From positions 1 through 64,000 of the forward strand of contig DXHR01000031.1 of NCBI GenBank assembly GCA_019113295.1: a DNA stretch of 64,000 nt, read 5' to 3'. Under the pieces are notes generated by a model, which saw only the letters and a program-made list of their open reading frames with translations, was not told where the DNA came from and made no database searches. Of the stretch, positions 1 through 8,701 are shown piece after piece. Source of the stretch: Candidatus Salinicoccus stercoripullorum (GTDB lineage: Bacteria; Bacillota; Bacilli; Staphylococcales; Salinicoccaceae). Made by a program: the position numbers and the translations under genes. Positions within the stretch are counted from its first letter, which is position 1; every line of letters begins with the position of its first letter.

Positions 1-1820
1 GTGAGCCGGGTGTCGGTAAGACTGCAATTGCCGAAGGACTGGCCCAGCAGATAGTCAAAAACGAAGTGCCGGAAACGCTGAAGGATAAGCGTGTCATGTC
101 ACTCGACATGGGGACAGTCGTTGCGGGTACCAAGTACCGCGGTGAATTCGAAGAGCGCATGAAGAAGGTCATGGAGGAAATCCACAAGGCCGGCAACGTA
201 GTGCTGTTCATCGATGAGCTGCACACATTGATCGGCGCCGGCGGTGCCGAAGGTGCAATCGATGCGTCCAATATCCTAAAGCCGGCGCTTGCCCGCGGTG
301 AAATGCAATGTATCGGTGCGACGACACTGGACGAGTACCGTAAGCACATTGAGAAGGATGCAGCGCTCGAACGCCGTTTCCAGCCGGTACAGGTGGATGA
401 ACCGAATGTGGAGGATGCAATCCTTATCCTGAAAGGGCTGCGCGACCGTTATGAGGCGCATCACAGAATCACAATCAGTGACGAAGCCGTGGAAGCTGCG
501 GTTACGATGAGCGACCGTTATGTGCAGGGCAGGTATCTGCCGGACAAGGCGATTGACCTCATAGATGAAGCGTCCTCCAAAGTGAGACTGAGAAGCTACA
601 CATCCCCGCCGGATCTTAAAGACCTTGAAAACAAACTTGAAGAAGTCAAAAAAGAGAAGAACGCGGCGGTTCAGAGCCAGGAATTTGAAGCGGCTGCGAA
701 CTTCCGCGATCAGCAGACAAAGCTGGAAAAGGAACTTGAAGACCGTGAAGATAACTGGAAGAAAGAGCAGGGCCAGTCTTCACAATCAGTGACGAGAGGT
801 GATATCGAACTCGTCATCAGCAGTATCACAGGCATACCGCTCGCCAAGATTGCTGAGGAGGAGTCGGAAAAGCTGCTTAATCTGGAATCCATCCTGCACG
901 ACAGGGTGATCGGCCAGAATGATGCAGTGGAATCCATCTCCAAAGCGGTAAGACGTGCACGTGCCGGGCTCAAGAATCCTAAACGGCCAATAGGAAGCTT
1001 CATCTTCCTCGGACCGACAGGCGTCGGTAAGACAGAGCTGGCGAGAGCTCTGAGTGAGGCGATGTTCGGTGAAGAGGACGCGATGATCCGTGTTGATATG
1101 AGTGAGTATATGGAGAAACACTCCGTCTCGAGGCTTGTCGGTTCCCCCCCGGGCTACGTCGGTTATGATGACGGCGGCCAGCTCACTGAAAAAGTGAGAA
1201 GGAAGCCTTATTCACTCATCCTGTTCGATGAAATCGAAAAAGCACACCCTGACGTATTCAACATGCTGCTGCAGGTGCTTGATGACGGAAGACTGACAGA
1301 CTCCAACGGGCGCACAGTGGACTTCCGCAATACGATTATCGTCATGACATCCAATATCGGAGCGCAGGAACTCAAAGATCAGAAGTTCGCAGGCTTTGGT
1401 ACTACAGAGAGTACAAGGGATTACGATACGATCAGAAATACGATGATGAAAGAGCTGAAAAACACATTCCGTCCGGAATTCATCAACCGTGTCGACGACA
1501 CCATCGTCTTCCACAGTCTCGAGATAGAACATCTGAAAGAAATCGTGACACTCATGATTGAGCAGCTTAAAACAAGGCTTGCAGGGCAGGAAATTCACCT
1601 TGAAGTCACAGAAGCGGCGAAAGAAAAAATCGCCGACGACGGCTACGATCCGGAATACGGAGCAAGACCGCTCGCACGCTCAATCCAGCGTCATATTGAG
1701 GACAGACTGAGTGAATCCCTGCTGTCCGGAACAGAGCTGGAAGGAAAAGCCGTGACCATCGACTATAAAGACGATGAGTTCGATATCAGCACAGATGAAA
1801 AGGAAAAAGTGGAAAAATAA
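1..1820 (+). CDS. clpC: ATP-dependent Clp protease ATP-binding subunit ClpC (5' end outside window)
   Basis: Hsp100 unfoldase that feeds substrates to ClpP in the cytoplasm. The frame is open from base 3 and enters at the Walker A motif of the first AAA module (GxPGVGKT), so roughly the first 200 residues lie outside the window. Visible next are the first Walker B ([10 protein letters not shown]), a charged UVR-like coiled linker near bases 600-760, the second Walker A ([10 protein letters not shown]) near base 1010, the second Walker B ([11 protein letters not shown]) and the sensor region RPEFINRVD. The C-terminus is intact. In staphylococci clpC closes the ctsR-mcsA-mcsB-clpC operon and is followed directly by radA. 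Here it is followed by a terminator and an unrelated accessory block. Confidence 0.97.
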   Translation, partial: EPGVGKTAIAEGLAQQIVKNEVPETLKDKRVMSLDMGTVVAGTKYRGEFEERMKKVMEEIHKAGNVVLFIDELHTLIGAGGAEGAIDASNILKPALARGEMQCIGATTLDEYRKHIEKDAALERRFQPVQVDEPNVEDAILILKGLRDRYEAHHRITISDEAVEAAVTMSDRYVQGRYLPDKAIDLIDEASSKVRLRSYTSPPDLKDLENKLEEVKKEKNAAVQSQEFEAAANFRDQQTKLEKELEDREDNWKKEQGQSSQSVTRGDIELVISSITGIPLAKIAEEESEKLLNLESILHDRVIGQNDAVESISKAVRRARAGLKNPKRPIGSFIFLGPTGVGKTELARALSEAMFGEEDAMIRVDMSEYMEKHSVSRLVGSPPGYVGYDDGGQLTEKVRRKPYSLILFDEIEKAHPDVFNMLLQVLDDGRLTDSNGRTVDFRNTIIVMTSNIGAQELKDQKFAGFGTTESTRDYDTIRNTMMKELKNTFRPEFINRVDDTIVFHSLEIEHLKEIVTLMIEQLKTRLAGQEIHLEVTEAAKEKIADDGYDPEYGARPLARSIQRHIEDRLSESLLSGTELEGKAVTIDYKDDEFDISTDEKEKVEK

Positions 1821-1824
1821 ATGA

Positions 1825-1870
1825 AGAAGTGGCGGCTCCCGATTATGCGGGGACCGCCACTTCTTAGTTT
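1825..1870. terminator. Bidirectional terminator between clpC and the SorC regulator
   Basis: An 11-bp perfect stem (AGAAGTGGCGG with CCGCCACTTCT at 1854-1864) lies between the convergent clpC and SorC genes. It overlaps the last base of the regulator stop codon and has T-rich flanks on both strands. Confidence 0.8.
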
Positions 1871-2814
1871 AGATCGAGGATTTTCCGTGCAGTCTCGTCA
1901 TCGGTGACGAGTACGTCGACGGCGCCGCTAAGCAATCCGGCGTGGATGCTTGGAACTTTGTTTTCCCCATGCGCGATGGCAATAGTTTCGTCGATGTGTC
2001 TAAGTCCTTCCATATCAACGCCGATCACACTGTCATTGATATGGTGGTCAAGGCTGACACCGTTTTTGTCAAAGAATACTGAGTTGATGTCGCCGGCAGC
2101 TTCTGCATCTCTTAACGACTCCACATCTTGTTTTGACAAGTAGCCGATCGTTTCCATCGTAGAATCCACGATGGGGTTCCCCATACCGACTATTGCCATA
2201 TCTACGGACCTGCCCTCATCAAGGACCCCGTATATATCTTCTGATTCCAACAGCCTTTTTTTAGTGTCTATATTCTTTATCATGGCCGGAGCATACAGGT
2301 AGCTGCATGTCGTGTTCAATTTTTGGGCAAACTTCAAAGTGAGCATATTTGAATGGAGATCGAGCTCGCTTCTTCCCATGCCGCCGATGAGGGGAACGAC
2401 GTTCACACCTGGATTTTTCTCAAAAGGATATGCGTTGACAAAGGCGGAAACCGCATTCCCCCAACTGATGCCGACGGAATTTATGCTATCCATTTTTTTG
2501 GATACGTGAGCCGCCGCAGCCTGTCCCAGAAGACTGAATTTTGCTTTGTGGGCATAATCAGAACTCGGAACGACAATTGCTTCCGTGAGGGCGTATGTTT
2601 TCTCCAGTTGAAGCTCGAGATCGACGGTATGGGCAGATTCATCCTTAATAAAAATCTCAACAATCTTATCTTCCCTTGCCTTGGCGAGCATTTTGGAAAC
2701 GATGGGGCGGGAAACCCCGATCTTCCTGGCAATCTCGGCTTGCGTCATCCCATCAAAATAATAAAGTTTTGCCACTTTGACGATGAGCCTCTTGTCTTCT
2801 GTGATCGTTGCCAT
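1864..2814 (-). CDS. SorC/DeoR-type sugar-binding transcriptional regulator
   Basis: 316 residues, the normal SorC-family length. An N-terminal helix-turn-helix (about residues 22-45, MTQAEIARKIGVSRPIVSK) is followed by the SorC sugar-phosphate-binding domain, with a typical GISWGNAVSAF segment and VDMAIVGMGNP. Members bind phosphorylated sugars and usually repress polyol or sugar operons. The start has a strong AGGAGG site, and a perfect TATAAT lies about 25 bases upstream. It lies downstream of the acoABC-like operon on the same strand but behind a terminator, so it probably has its own promoter. It is the only regulator in the block and is the obvious candidate to control both the dehydrogenase operon and the divergent PTS operon through the palindromes at 6172 and 6307 (inference). 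Confidence 0.9.
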   Translation of the reverse strand: MATITEDKRLIVKVAKLYYFDGMTQAEIARKIGVSRPIVSKMLAKAREDKIVEIFIKDESAHTVDLELQLEKTYALTEAIVVPSSDYAHKAKFSLLGQAAAAHVSKKMDSINSVGISWGNAVSAFVNAYPFEKNPGVNVVPLIGGMGRSELDLHSNMLTLKFAQKLNTTCSYLYAPAMIKNIDTKKRLLESEDIYGVLDEGRSVDMAIVGMGNPIVDSTMETIGYLSKQDVESLRDAEAAGDINSVFFDKNGVSLDHHINDSVIGVDMEGLRHIDETIAIAHGENKVPSIHAGLLSGAVDVLVTDDETARKILDLN

Positions 2815-2854
2815 AGGTCAACCTCCTTATATCGTCACAATTATATCATTTAAT

Positions 2855-2886
2855 AAAACTAATGCCATCCCTTTCGAGGGATGGCA
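2855..2886 (-). terminator. Terminator of the E1-E2 operon
   Basis: The 9-bp stem TGCCATCCC/GGGATGGCA, with a 6-base loop, is followed on the minus strand by the T-rich run TTAGTTTTATT. It sits just after the E2 stop codon and before the SorC gene. Confidence 0.75.
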
Positions 2887-2893
2887 AGATGAG

Positions 2894-4156
2894 TCAAAAT
2901 ATCAATTCAACTGGGTTTTCTGCAAGCTGTTTTACAGTATTACAGAAAGCTGCAGCGGGAGCCCCGTTTATCACCCTGTGATCAAACGACAGACTGAATG
3001 TTGTCACCTTTTTATTGGTAAGACGTCCGTCGTAGACAGCCGGTTTATCAATGGTGCCACCTATGCCGAGTATACCGGCCTGAGGTTTGTTGATAATCGG
3101 CGTAAACTGCTTGATGCTGTACATGCCGAGATTGGAAATCGTGAATGTCCCTTCCTGCATTTCCATCGGGGACAATTTCCCATCCCTTGCCTTACTGATC
3201 AGATCTTTACCCTCGTCTCTGATGGAAAGAAGGGATTTTGAATCGGTATTCTTTATAACCGGTACAAGCAGTTCTTTGCCAACTGCAACAGCAAGCCCGA
3301 TGTTTTTGGCATCATGATACCGTATTTCATCGTTCTCGAAGGTGATGTTGATCTCGGGATGTCTGCTGAGTGCTTTGGAAGTAATGAGAATAAAAAGATC
3401 GTTGAACGAGACTTTATTGTCCGGATTCTGCTGATTTACACGATCTCTTAGGTCAATAAGACTGTCCATTTCAACTTCAAAGTCGATTGTTACGTGTGGA
3501 ATGGATGTGCTGCTGTCTGCCATCCTGTCAGCGACGATTTTTCTGGACCCTTTCAGTTTCTCAGTGCGAACTTCAGTTGCCTGGTGGCTGACAGGAGTCT
3601 GCTGACGTTCGGCAGAACTGGATGCATGATCTGCGACATCCTGCTTATGGATGCGTCCGTTTCTTCCGCTTCCTGAAATATCTTGGATATCAATTTCCTT
3701 ATTTCTGGCCAGGGCGCGTGCAGCAGGGGTAGCCCTTACTTTTCCAAGGTCGGTTTCTCTGATTCCCGATACAGTCTTTTCACTTTTTGAGGAGGTTTTT
3801 TCTTCTGGACCCCTATTATCGGAAGATGCGTATTTAACTTCTTCGCTGTATTCCTCCTCTGTTTTTTCAGAAGAAGCTTCTGAGCTTAATCCTGGAGCGG
3901 TATCAGGTGCTTCTTCCCCTTCTTCCCCGATATATCCGATCACATGGTTGACGGGCACGACATCGTCGGCTTTGAAGTACTTTTTCAGGAGTGTGCCTTC
4001 GTGGTATGCTTCCACCTCTATGTTGATCTTATCAGTCATAATCTCAAGGATGGGTTCGCCAATCTCTATAGTGTCCCCTTCGTCCTTGAACCACTCGATT
4101 ACAGTCCCTTCAGCCATAGTGCTGCTAAGCTTGGGCATGAATATTTCATTCGGCAT
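2894..4156 (-). CDS. acoC: Lipoyl-dependent acyltransferase E2 of an acetoin/2-oxo acid dehydrogenase-type complex
   Basis: Dihydrolipoyllysine acyltransferase, 420 residues. A single lipoyl domain occupies residues 1-78, with the lipoylated Lys43 in the motif TDK. An acidic linker follows, then an E3/E1-binding domain (about 140-174, VRATPAARALARNK) and the catalytic domain. The active-site motif, HxxxDG in most family members, reads HRVING here (His393, Asn397), a departure worth checking. Its neighbours are E1beta 12 bp upstream and E1alpha before it. No E3 (lipoamide dehydrogenase) gene is present, so E3 must be shared from elsewhere. The complex would transfer an acyl group, probably acetyl, to CoA. 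Assignment to AcoC rather than pyruvate or branched-chain E2 rests mainly on the AcoA-like E1alpha. Confidence 0.85.
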   Translation of the reverse strand: MPNEIFMPKLSSTMAEGTVIEWFKDEGDTIEIGEPILEIMTDKINIEVEAYHEGTLLKKYFKADDVVPVNHVIGYIGEEGEEAPDTAPGLSSEASSEKTEEEYSEEVKYASSDNRGPEEKTSSKSEKTVSGIRETDLGKVRATPAARALARNKEIDIQDISGSGRNGRIHKQDVADHASSSAERQQTPVSHQATEVRTEKLKGSRKIVADRMADSSTSIPHVTIDFEVEMDSLIDLRDRVNQQNPDNKVSFNDLFILITSKALSRHPEINITFENDEIRYHDAKNIGLAVAVGKELLVPVIKNTDSKSLLSIRDEGKDLISKARDGKLSPMEMQEGTFTISNLGMYSIKQFTPIINKPQAGILGIGGTIDKPAVYDGRLTNKKVTTFSLSFDHRVINGAPAAAFCNTVKQLAENPVELIF

Positions 4157-4168
4157 GATTAACCCTCC

Positions 4169-5155
4169 TTAAGATTGGTAATTGACCATTTCCTGGATAT
4201 TTTCGACGATTTCCTCTACAGAAGGTATAGATGCCTTCTCCAACGTCGGATTGTAGGGGACGGGTACAAATGCAGCTCCAAGGCGTCTTATAGGATAGTC
4301 GAGATAATCGAAAGCTTCGCTTTCAGCAATCAGAGAGGCAATTTCACCACCGATTCCGCCGAATTTGACAGCTTCATGTACTACAAGCAATCTTCCTGTC
4401 TTTTTGACAGATTCCACGGCTGTTTCTGTATCGAATGGTACAAGTGTCCTCGGGTCCACCACTTCCACATTGATCCCTTTTTCTGCGAGAAGTTCAGCCG
4501 CTTCGAGGGATTTGTGGACCATCATTGCGGTAGCTACAATCGTCGCATCTGTGCCTTCCCGTTTGATATCCGCCTTGCCGAGAGGGATGCTGTATTGTTC
4601 TTCAGGCACGTCCCCCGAGGTTTTGTACAACAATTTATGCTCATAGAAAACGACCGGATTTTCATCATCTATTGCGGCTTTTAGAAGACCTTTTGCGTCA
4701 CCTGCTGTTGAAGGCTGCACAACTTTGAGTCCAGGTATATGCGCAGCCCATGCCTCGAGACTTTGTGAGTGCTGGGCTGCAGCACCTGTACCGGAACCGG
4801 ATGGTGTACGGAGAACCATAGGAATCGTTCCTTTTCCCCCATACATATAACGTATTTTTGCTGCCTGGTTTGCCAGGTTATCCATTGCGATAGTTATGAA
4901 ATCGGAGAATTGCAGTTCCAGTATCGGGCGCATTCCCGTAAGCGCGGAGCCGACTGCGGTACCGGATATTGCAGCTTCTGAAATAGGAGTGTTCCTGATG
5001 CGTTCAGGTCCGAACTCTTCAATCATCCCTCTGGAAACACCAAATGCGCCTCCATATACTCCAATGTCTTCTCCGAGCATGTAAACATCTTCGTTATTTC
5101 TCATTTCCTGTGATAAAGCTTCTCTGACAGCTTCTAAATAAGTTATTTCTCTCAT
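4169..5155 (-). CDS. acoB: Thiamine-dependent dehydrogenase E1 beta subunit (AcoB-like)
   Basis: 328 residues, full length for the transketolase-like E1 beta family. It begins [18 protein letters not shown] and contains the expected [17 protein letters not shown] and [13 protein letters not shown] segments and the C-terminal [13 protein letters not shown]. It pairs with the alpha subunit to form the alpha2beta2 E1 that decarboxylates or cleaves the substrate on thiamine diphosphate and passes the acyl group to lipoyl-E2. The gene lies 11 bp after E1alpha and 12 bp before E2, so the three are one transcription unit. Confidence 0.9.
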   Translation of the reverse strand: MREITYLEAVREALSQEMRNNEDVYMLGEDIGVYGGAFGVSRGMIEEFGPERIRNTPISEAAISGTAVGSALTGMRPILELQFSDFITIAMDNLANQAAKIRYMYGGKGTIPMVLRTPSGSGTGAAAQHSQSLEAWAAHIPGLKVVQPSTAGDAKGLLKAAIDDENPVVFYEHKLLYKTSGDVPEEQYSIPLGKADIKREGTDATIVATAMMVHKSLEAAELLAEKGINVEVVDPRTLVPFDTETAVESVKKTGRLLVVHEAVKFGGIGGEIASLIAESEAFDYLDYPIRRLGAAFVPVPYNPTLEKASIPSVEEIVENIQEMVNYQS

Positions 5156-5166
5156 GTTTCCCCCTC

Positions 5167-6147
5167 CTATTCAGCGTAGACATCTTCAAGCAGCGTGGAT
5201 ACATCCGGTTCTTTGCTGTCAAGTGCGAATTGGACGCTCTCCTCAATCATATCCACAGCTTTCTTTTTGATATTCTCAGCATCCTCTTCAGTAAAGTGTC
5301 CGGTCTCAATGAGTTTTTCTTTCATCAGCCTGATCGGATCTCTATCTCTCCATTTCTTTTCCTCTTCACGGGTCCTGTATTTTTTTGCATCACTTTTCGA
5401 ATGGCCTTTCCATCTGTAGGTTTTACATTCCACAAGACTCGGTCCATTACCTTCTCTTGCGAAACTGACTGCTTTATCAATCGCCTGCATGACATCGAAT
5501 ATGTCATTCCCATCCACGACGCTGCCGGGGATGCCATAGGCGGCGGATCTTTCAGCAATATTGCTGATATTAGTCATATCGTTTACTGAACCGGACATCC
5601 CGTACTGATTGTTTTCACATACAAAGATGACAGGCAATTTCCATATGGATGCAAGGTTCAGCGCTTCGTGGAAACTCCCTTCGTTTGATGCGCCGTCGCC
5701 GAAGAAGCAGGCTACCACGTATCCTTCGTCTTTCATCTGGGAAGTGAGTGCTGCACCAGAAGCGATTGCAAACCCACCGCCGACGATTCCGTTTGCGCCG
5801 AGATTACCTTTCTCGAGGTCGGCGATATGCATTGAACCGCCTTTACCCTTGCAGTAACCGGTCTCTCTGCCGAAAAGCTCTGCCATCATATATCTCGTAT
5901 CCGCCCCTTTTGCGATGCAATGTCCATGGCCTCTGTGTGTACTAGTGATTTTGTCACTGTCATCAAGCAGAGCGCATACGCCGGCGGCAGATGCTTCCTG
6001 TCCCACCGCCAGATGCGTCGTTCCGTGTATTTTTCCCTTTGCAAAAAATTCATCGACTTTTTCATCGAAAAGCCTGATAAGCCACATCTGTTCGTAAAGT
6101 TCTGTCAGCTTCTGTGAGGAGACAGTTTCCGGCAAGTTCAGATTCAT
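5167..6147 (-). CDS. acoA: Thiamine-dependent dehydrogenase E1 alpha subunit, acetoin dehydrogenase type (AcoA-like)
   Basis: 326 residues. The thiamine diphosphate motif is complete: GDGASNEG begins at residue 150 and ends with CENNQYG around 178-183. The segments [29 protein letters not shown] and [13 protein letters not shown] are characteristic of acetoin:acceptor oxidoreductase alpha subunits rather than pyruvate dehydrogenase. AcoA complexes cleave an acyloin (CH3-CO-CHOH-R) to an acetyl group and an aldehyde. The gene is first in its operon, under the promoter at 6200-6228, and is divergent from the sorbitol-type PTS operon. The true substrate may be an acyloin other than acetoin, given that neighbourhood (inference). 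Confidence 0.88.
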   Translation of the reverse strand: MNLNLPETVSSQKLTELYEQMWLIRLFDEKVDEFFAKGKIHGTTHLAVGQEASAAGVCALLDDSDKITSTHRGHGHCIAKGADTRYMMAELFGRETGYCKGKGGSMHIADLEKGNLGANGIVGGGFAIASGAALTSQMKDEGYVVACFFGDGASNEGSFHEALNLASIWKLPVIFVCENNQYGMSGSVNDMTNISNIAERSAAYGIPGSVVDGNDIFDVMQAIDKAVSFAREGNGPSLVECKTYRWKGHSKSDAKKYRTREEEKKWRDRDPIRLMKEKLIETGHFTEEDAENIKKKAVDMIEESVQFALDSKEPDVSTLLEDVYAE

Positions 6148-6171
6148 ATGACAAACCCCTTTCTATTACAT

Positions 6172-6190
6172 ATGTTCAATAATAGAACAT
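6172..6190. promoter_or_regulatory. Candidate SorC operator
   Basis: The perfect dyad ATGTTC-N7-GAACAT resembles operators of SorC/DeoR-type regulators, which have TGTTCAAT-like half-sites. It lies just downstream of the -10 box of the acoA promoter, where a bound repressor would block transcription. Binding by the 1864-2814 regulator is inferred. Confidence 0.6.
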
Positions 6191-6199
6191 TTGCTAAAA

Positions 6200-6228
6200 A
6201 TGATAATTGATAAAGAGCATTATGTCAA
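6200..6228 (-). promoter_or_regulatory. Promoter of the acoABC-like operon
   Basis: On the minus strand, TTGACA (6223-6228) and TATCAT (6200-6205) are separated by exactly 17 bases. The predicted start of transcription falls inside the dyad at 6172-6190. Confidence 0.75.
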
Positions 6229-6271
6229 ACATAACAGAATTTTATTTTAAATCTTAATTTTCAGATATCGG

Positions 6272-6300
6272 TTGACATATCCATGGAAACGCTTTACTAT
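6272..6300 (+). promoter_or_regulatory. Promoter of the sorbitol-type PTS operon
   Basis: TTGACA (6272-6277) and TACTAT (6295-6300) are separated by 17 bases, divergent from the acoA promoter. The spacer carries a cre-like sequence. Confidence 0.75.
6284..6297 (+). promoter_or_regulatory. cre-like site for CcpA
   Basis: TGGAAACGCTTTAC matches the catabolite-responsive element core (TGNAANCGNW) but misses the final CA. It lies inside the spacer and -10 box of the PTS promoter, where CcpA would repress in the presence of a preferred sugar. Confidence 0.45.
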
Positions 6301-6306
6301 TTACAT

Positions 6307-6324
6307 AAGTTCTTTATTGAAACA
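6307..6324. promoter_or_regulatory. Second, imperfect SorC-like operator
   Basis: AAGTTCTTTATTGAAACA matches the minus-strand reading of the 6172-6190 dyad (ATGTTCTATTATTGAACAT) apart from a one-base deletion and three mismatches. It covers the predicted start of transcription of the PTS operon, the same relative position as the first dyad. Confidence 0.4.
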
Positions 6325-6346
6325 GATGTAAAGGGGAGGATTGGAA

Positions 6347-6736
6347 GTGCAGACGTGGATATTCATTGCACTATTGTTTGTCATTTTATGGGGCCTTCAG
6401 TTTCTGCTCACTCACTATCAATTGAAAAATTATCATCAGACAATACGCGAGATGAGCAAGAGAGGCTCAGGATATTTGGGAGTAGGAAAAAGTAAACGGC
6501 GTTTTGGCAAAGGGGTTGTCATGGTTTTGGTGACTGATATGGATGATGTTGTAGTAGAAGCGAGAAAAATGGAGGGTGTCACAGTCTTTTCCAGATTCGA
6601 GGAATTCTCGGAGATTGCAGGTGAAAAACTGTCTTCCCTTCTATCCTATGAAGCGGAACCACAACTGCATCAGGCGATTATAAGCGCAATCGAGAAAATC
6701 GAAGTGACAAAAGTTGATAAGGAAAGGCAGGGATAG
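6347..6736 (+). CDS. gutM: Glucitol operon activator-like protein GutM
   Basis: About 129 residues, with one N-terminal membrane segment (WIFIALLFVILWGLQFLL) and a small soluble domain (GSGYLGVGKSKRRFGKGVVMVLV), which is the GutM/SrlM family layout. A GTG start at 6347 is preferred because the GGAGGA site ends at 6340, giving 6 bp spacing. An in-frame TTG at 6341 would touch the ribosome site. GutM proteins accompany sorbitol PTS genes and act as accessory regulators. It is first in an operon with the PTS subunits. Confidence 0.85.
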   Translation: MQTWIFIALLFVILWGLQFLLTHYQLKNYHQTIREMSKRGSGYLGVGKSKRRFGKGVVMVLVTDMDDVVVEARKMEGVTVFSRFEEFSEIAGEKLSSLLSYEAEPQLHQAIISAIEKIEVTKVDKERQG

Positions 6737-6738
6737 TC

Positions 6739-7272
6739 ATGGACTTTGTAGTCAAGATTGCAGAAGGTTTCATCGGCATGTTCCAGGAAGGCGGAGATAC
6801 ATTCATGGGGATGGTAACAGATATCATTCCTTTGCTGATTGTATTGATCACCGCTGTTAACGCAGTTGTACGCTTCGTCGGTGAAGAAAGGGTAACGAGA
6901 TTTGCGCAGAAACTCACGAAATACTTCATTCTCCGCTATACAATTTTTCCAATTTTAGCAGTGTTTTTCCTGACCAATCCGATGGCGTATACATTCGGTA
7001 AATTTCTGCCGGAAAAACAGAAACCGGCATTTTATGATTCAGCAGTTTCCTTCGTCCACCCGATTACAGGGTTGTTCCCGCATGCCAACCCGGCGGAATT
7101 GTTTGTATATCTAGGGGTGTCAGCGGGTCTCACGACACTCGGCATGCCTCTTGGGCCACTCGCTCTTATGTATTTTGTGACCGGTGTGGTGGTCATTCTG
7201 ATACGAGGGATTCTGACGGAGATCATCACGGTAAGGATGATGAAAAAACAAGGGCTTTTAAAGGATGAATAG
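6739..7272 (+). CDS. srlA: PTS glucitol/sorbitol-type EIIC subunit (EIIC2)
   Basis: 177 residues, hydrophobic, with several membrane spans ([43 protein letters not shown]) and the family segment [29 protein letters not shown]. It forms the membrane channel of a sorbitol-type phosphotransferase together with the C-terminal part of the next gene. It follows gutM by 2 bp and precedes srlE by 11 bp. Confidence 0.92.
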   Translation: MDFVVKIAEGFIGMFQEGGDTFMGMVTDIIPLLIVLITAVNAVVRFVGEERVTRFAQKLTKYFILRYTIFPILAVFFLTNPMAYTFGKFLPEKQKPAFYDSAVSFVHPITGLFPHANPAELFVYLGVSAGLTTLGMPLGPLALMYFVTGVVVILIRGILTEIITVRMMKKQGLLKDE

Positions 7273-7283
7273 GGGGTTTAGAA

Positions 7284-8300
7284 ATGTATAAATCAGTTGA
7301 GATTTCAAAAGGTTCCGGCGGATGGGGCGGTCCTCTTATGGTCACCCCCAGTGAAGAAAAGCCATATATCGTTTCGGTTACAGGTGGCGGCATCGATCCG
7401 CTTGCTCAATATATTGCTGACCAGACAGGGGCAGAGGCAGTGGATGGGTTCAATACGAAAGTGGATTACGATGAAATGGCATGTGTAATCATAGACTGCG
7501 GAGGTACCGCGAGATGCGGCATCTATCCGAAAAATGGTGTGCTTACAGTAAATCTGCACGGGACCGGGCCATCAGGACCGCTCATGCAGTTCATCAAAGA
7601 AGAAAATTTCGTCTCCGGAGTAAGGGAGAAAAATATTGAAACGGCTGAAGACGAGGGAACACCGTCAGATGAAACCAATCCGGTCAAACCAGCTGCTGCC
7701 GGCAGGAAAACATCACAGGAATTGAAAGAAGAAGCAAAACAGAAAGTGGCCGACAACAAAAAAGAACCCGAAAAGAAAAATTTCATTGAACGTATCGGCC
7801 GTGCCATGGGCGGCGTAGTCAGCGTATTCTATCAGGCCGGACGTGAAACGATCGACCAGGTCATCAAAAACATACTTCCATTCATGGCATTCGTATCAAT
7901 GCTTATCGGTATCATTACATTCACCGGCATCGGCGATCTTATCGCCAATGCAGTCACCCCGCTTGCGGGGAATATTCTGGGTCTGCTGCTGCTTTCGGTA
8001 ATCGTATCACTGCCGATCCTGTCACCTGTGCTCGGCCCCGGTGCGGTAATCGCCCAGGTGGTCGGTGTCCTGATCGGTGTTGAAATTGGAAAAGGCAATA
8101 TACCGCCGGAAATGGCGTTGCCTGCATTATTTGCAATCAACCCTCAGGCAGGTGCGGATTTTGTGCCGGTTGGCCTGACCCTAGGAGAGGCAGAACCGGA
8201 GACAATCGAAGTCGGCGTCCCGGCAGTGCTGTTCTCAAGAGCGATCACAGGACCGCTTGCTGTGTTGATTGCATTCGGTTTCAGTTTCTTCATTTATTAA
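7284..8300 (+). CDS. srlE: PTS glucitol/sorbitol-type EIIBC subunit
   Basis: 338 residues. The N-terminal EIIB domain (about 1-110) has the phosphorylatable cysteine region [10 protein letters not shown] (Cys72, with a second Cys at 78). A charged linker (about 115-165) follows. The C-terminal EIIC1 domain (about 170-338) has family segments [20 protein letters not shown] and [16 protein letters not shown]. It passes phosphate from EIIA to the incoming polyol. The substrate cannot be read from sequence, and the absence of a sorbitol-6-phosphate dehydrogenase in the operon argues against plain sorbitol. Confidence 0.93.
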   Translation: MYKSVEISKGSGGWGGPLMVTPSEEKPYIVSVTGGGIDPLAQYIADQTGAEAVDGFNTKVDYDEMACVIIDCGGTARCGIYPKNGVLTVNLHGTGPSGPLMQFIKEENFVSGVREKNIETAEDEGTPSDETNPVKPAAAGRKTSQELKEEAKQKVADNKKEPEKKNFIERIGRAMGGVVSVFYQAGRETIDQVIKNILPFMAFVSMLIGIITFTGIGDLIANAVTPLAGNILGLLLLSVIVSLPILSPVLGPGAVIAQVVGVLIGVEIGKGNIPPEMALPALFAINPQAGADFVPVGLTLGEAEPETIEVGVPAVLFSRAITGPLAVLIAFGFSFFIY

Positions 8301-8322
8301 CAGCAAAGGAGATTTTTAAGAA

Positions 8323-8682
8323 ATGGAAAAATTAAACGCAACAATCCGTGAGCTCGGCAGTGAGTGGGAAATGATGAAAAGTGAAAATATGGTGATCCTA
8401 TTCAACGAAAACTCTCCTCAGGAATTACGGGATATTTCAGTGGTCCATGATGGCGAGGCTTCAGAGGAAGTAGAAGCAGGGGATGTTATGGAACTTGGTG
8501 ATAAATCTTATGACATATTGTTTGTCGGCGGCAAAGCGAATGAGACCCTCCGTGAGCTGGGGCATGCAACATTCCAGTTCAATGGTGAGAGAGATTCAGA
8601 TCTGCCCGGCACGATATGCCTGGAGAAAAAAGAAATTCCCAACCTTGAGATAGGTCAGAAAGTCGTCATCAAATCTAATTAA
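8323..8682 (+). CDS. srlB: PTS glucitol/sorbitol-type EIIA subunit
   Basis: 119 residues, the normal length of EIIA-Gut. Conserved features are FNENSPQELRDISVVHDG (His42 is a candidate phosphorylation site) and the C-terminal TLRELGHATFQFNG and GQKVVIKS. It accepts phosphate from HPr and gives it to SrlE. It follows srlE by 22 bp with a good AAAGGAG site. Confidence 0.92.
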   Translation: MEKLNATIRELGSEWEMMKSENMVILFNENSPQELRDISVVHDGEASEEVEAGDVMELGDKSYDILFVGGKANETLRELGHATFQFNGERDSDLPGTICLEKKEIPNLEIGQKVVIKSN

Positions 8683-8701
8683 TCTATGGAGGTAGTAAAT
8701 T

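Noticed and set aside
5325..5558. Secondary open frames inside the E1alpha gene and other minus/plus overlaps throughout
   Set aside because: They overlap well-supported genes on the opposite strand or in another frame and show no family resemblance or ribosome sites.
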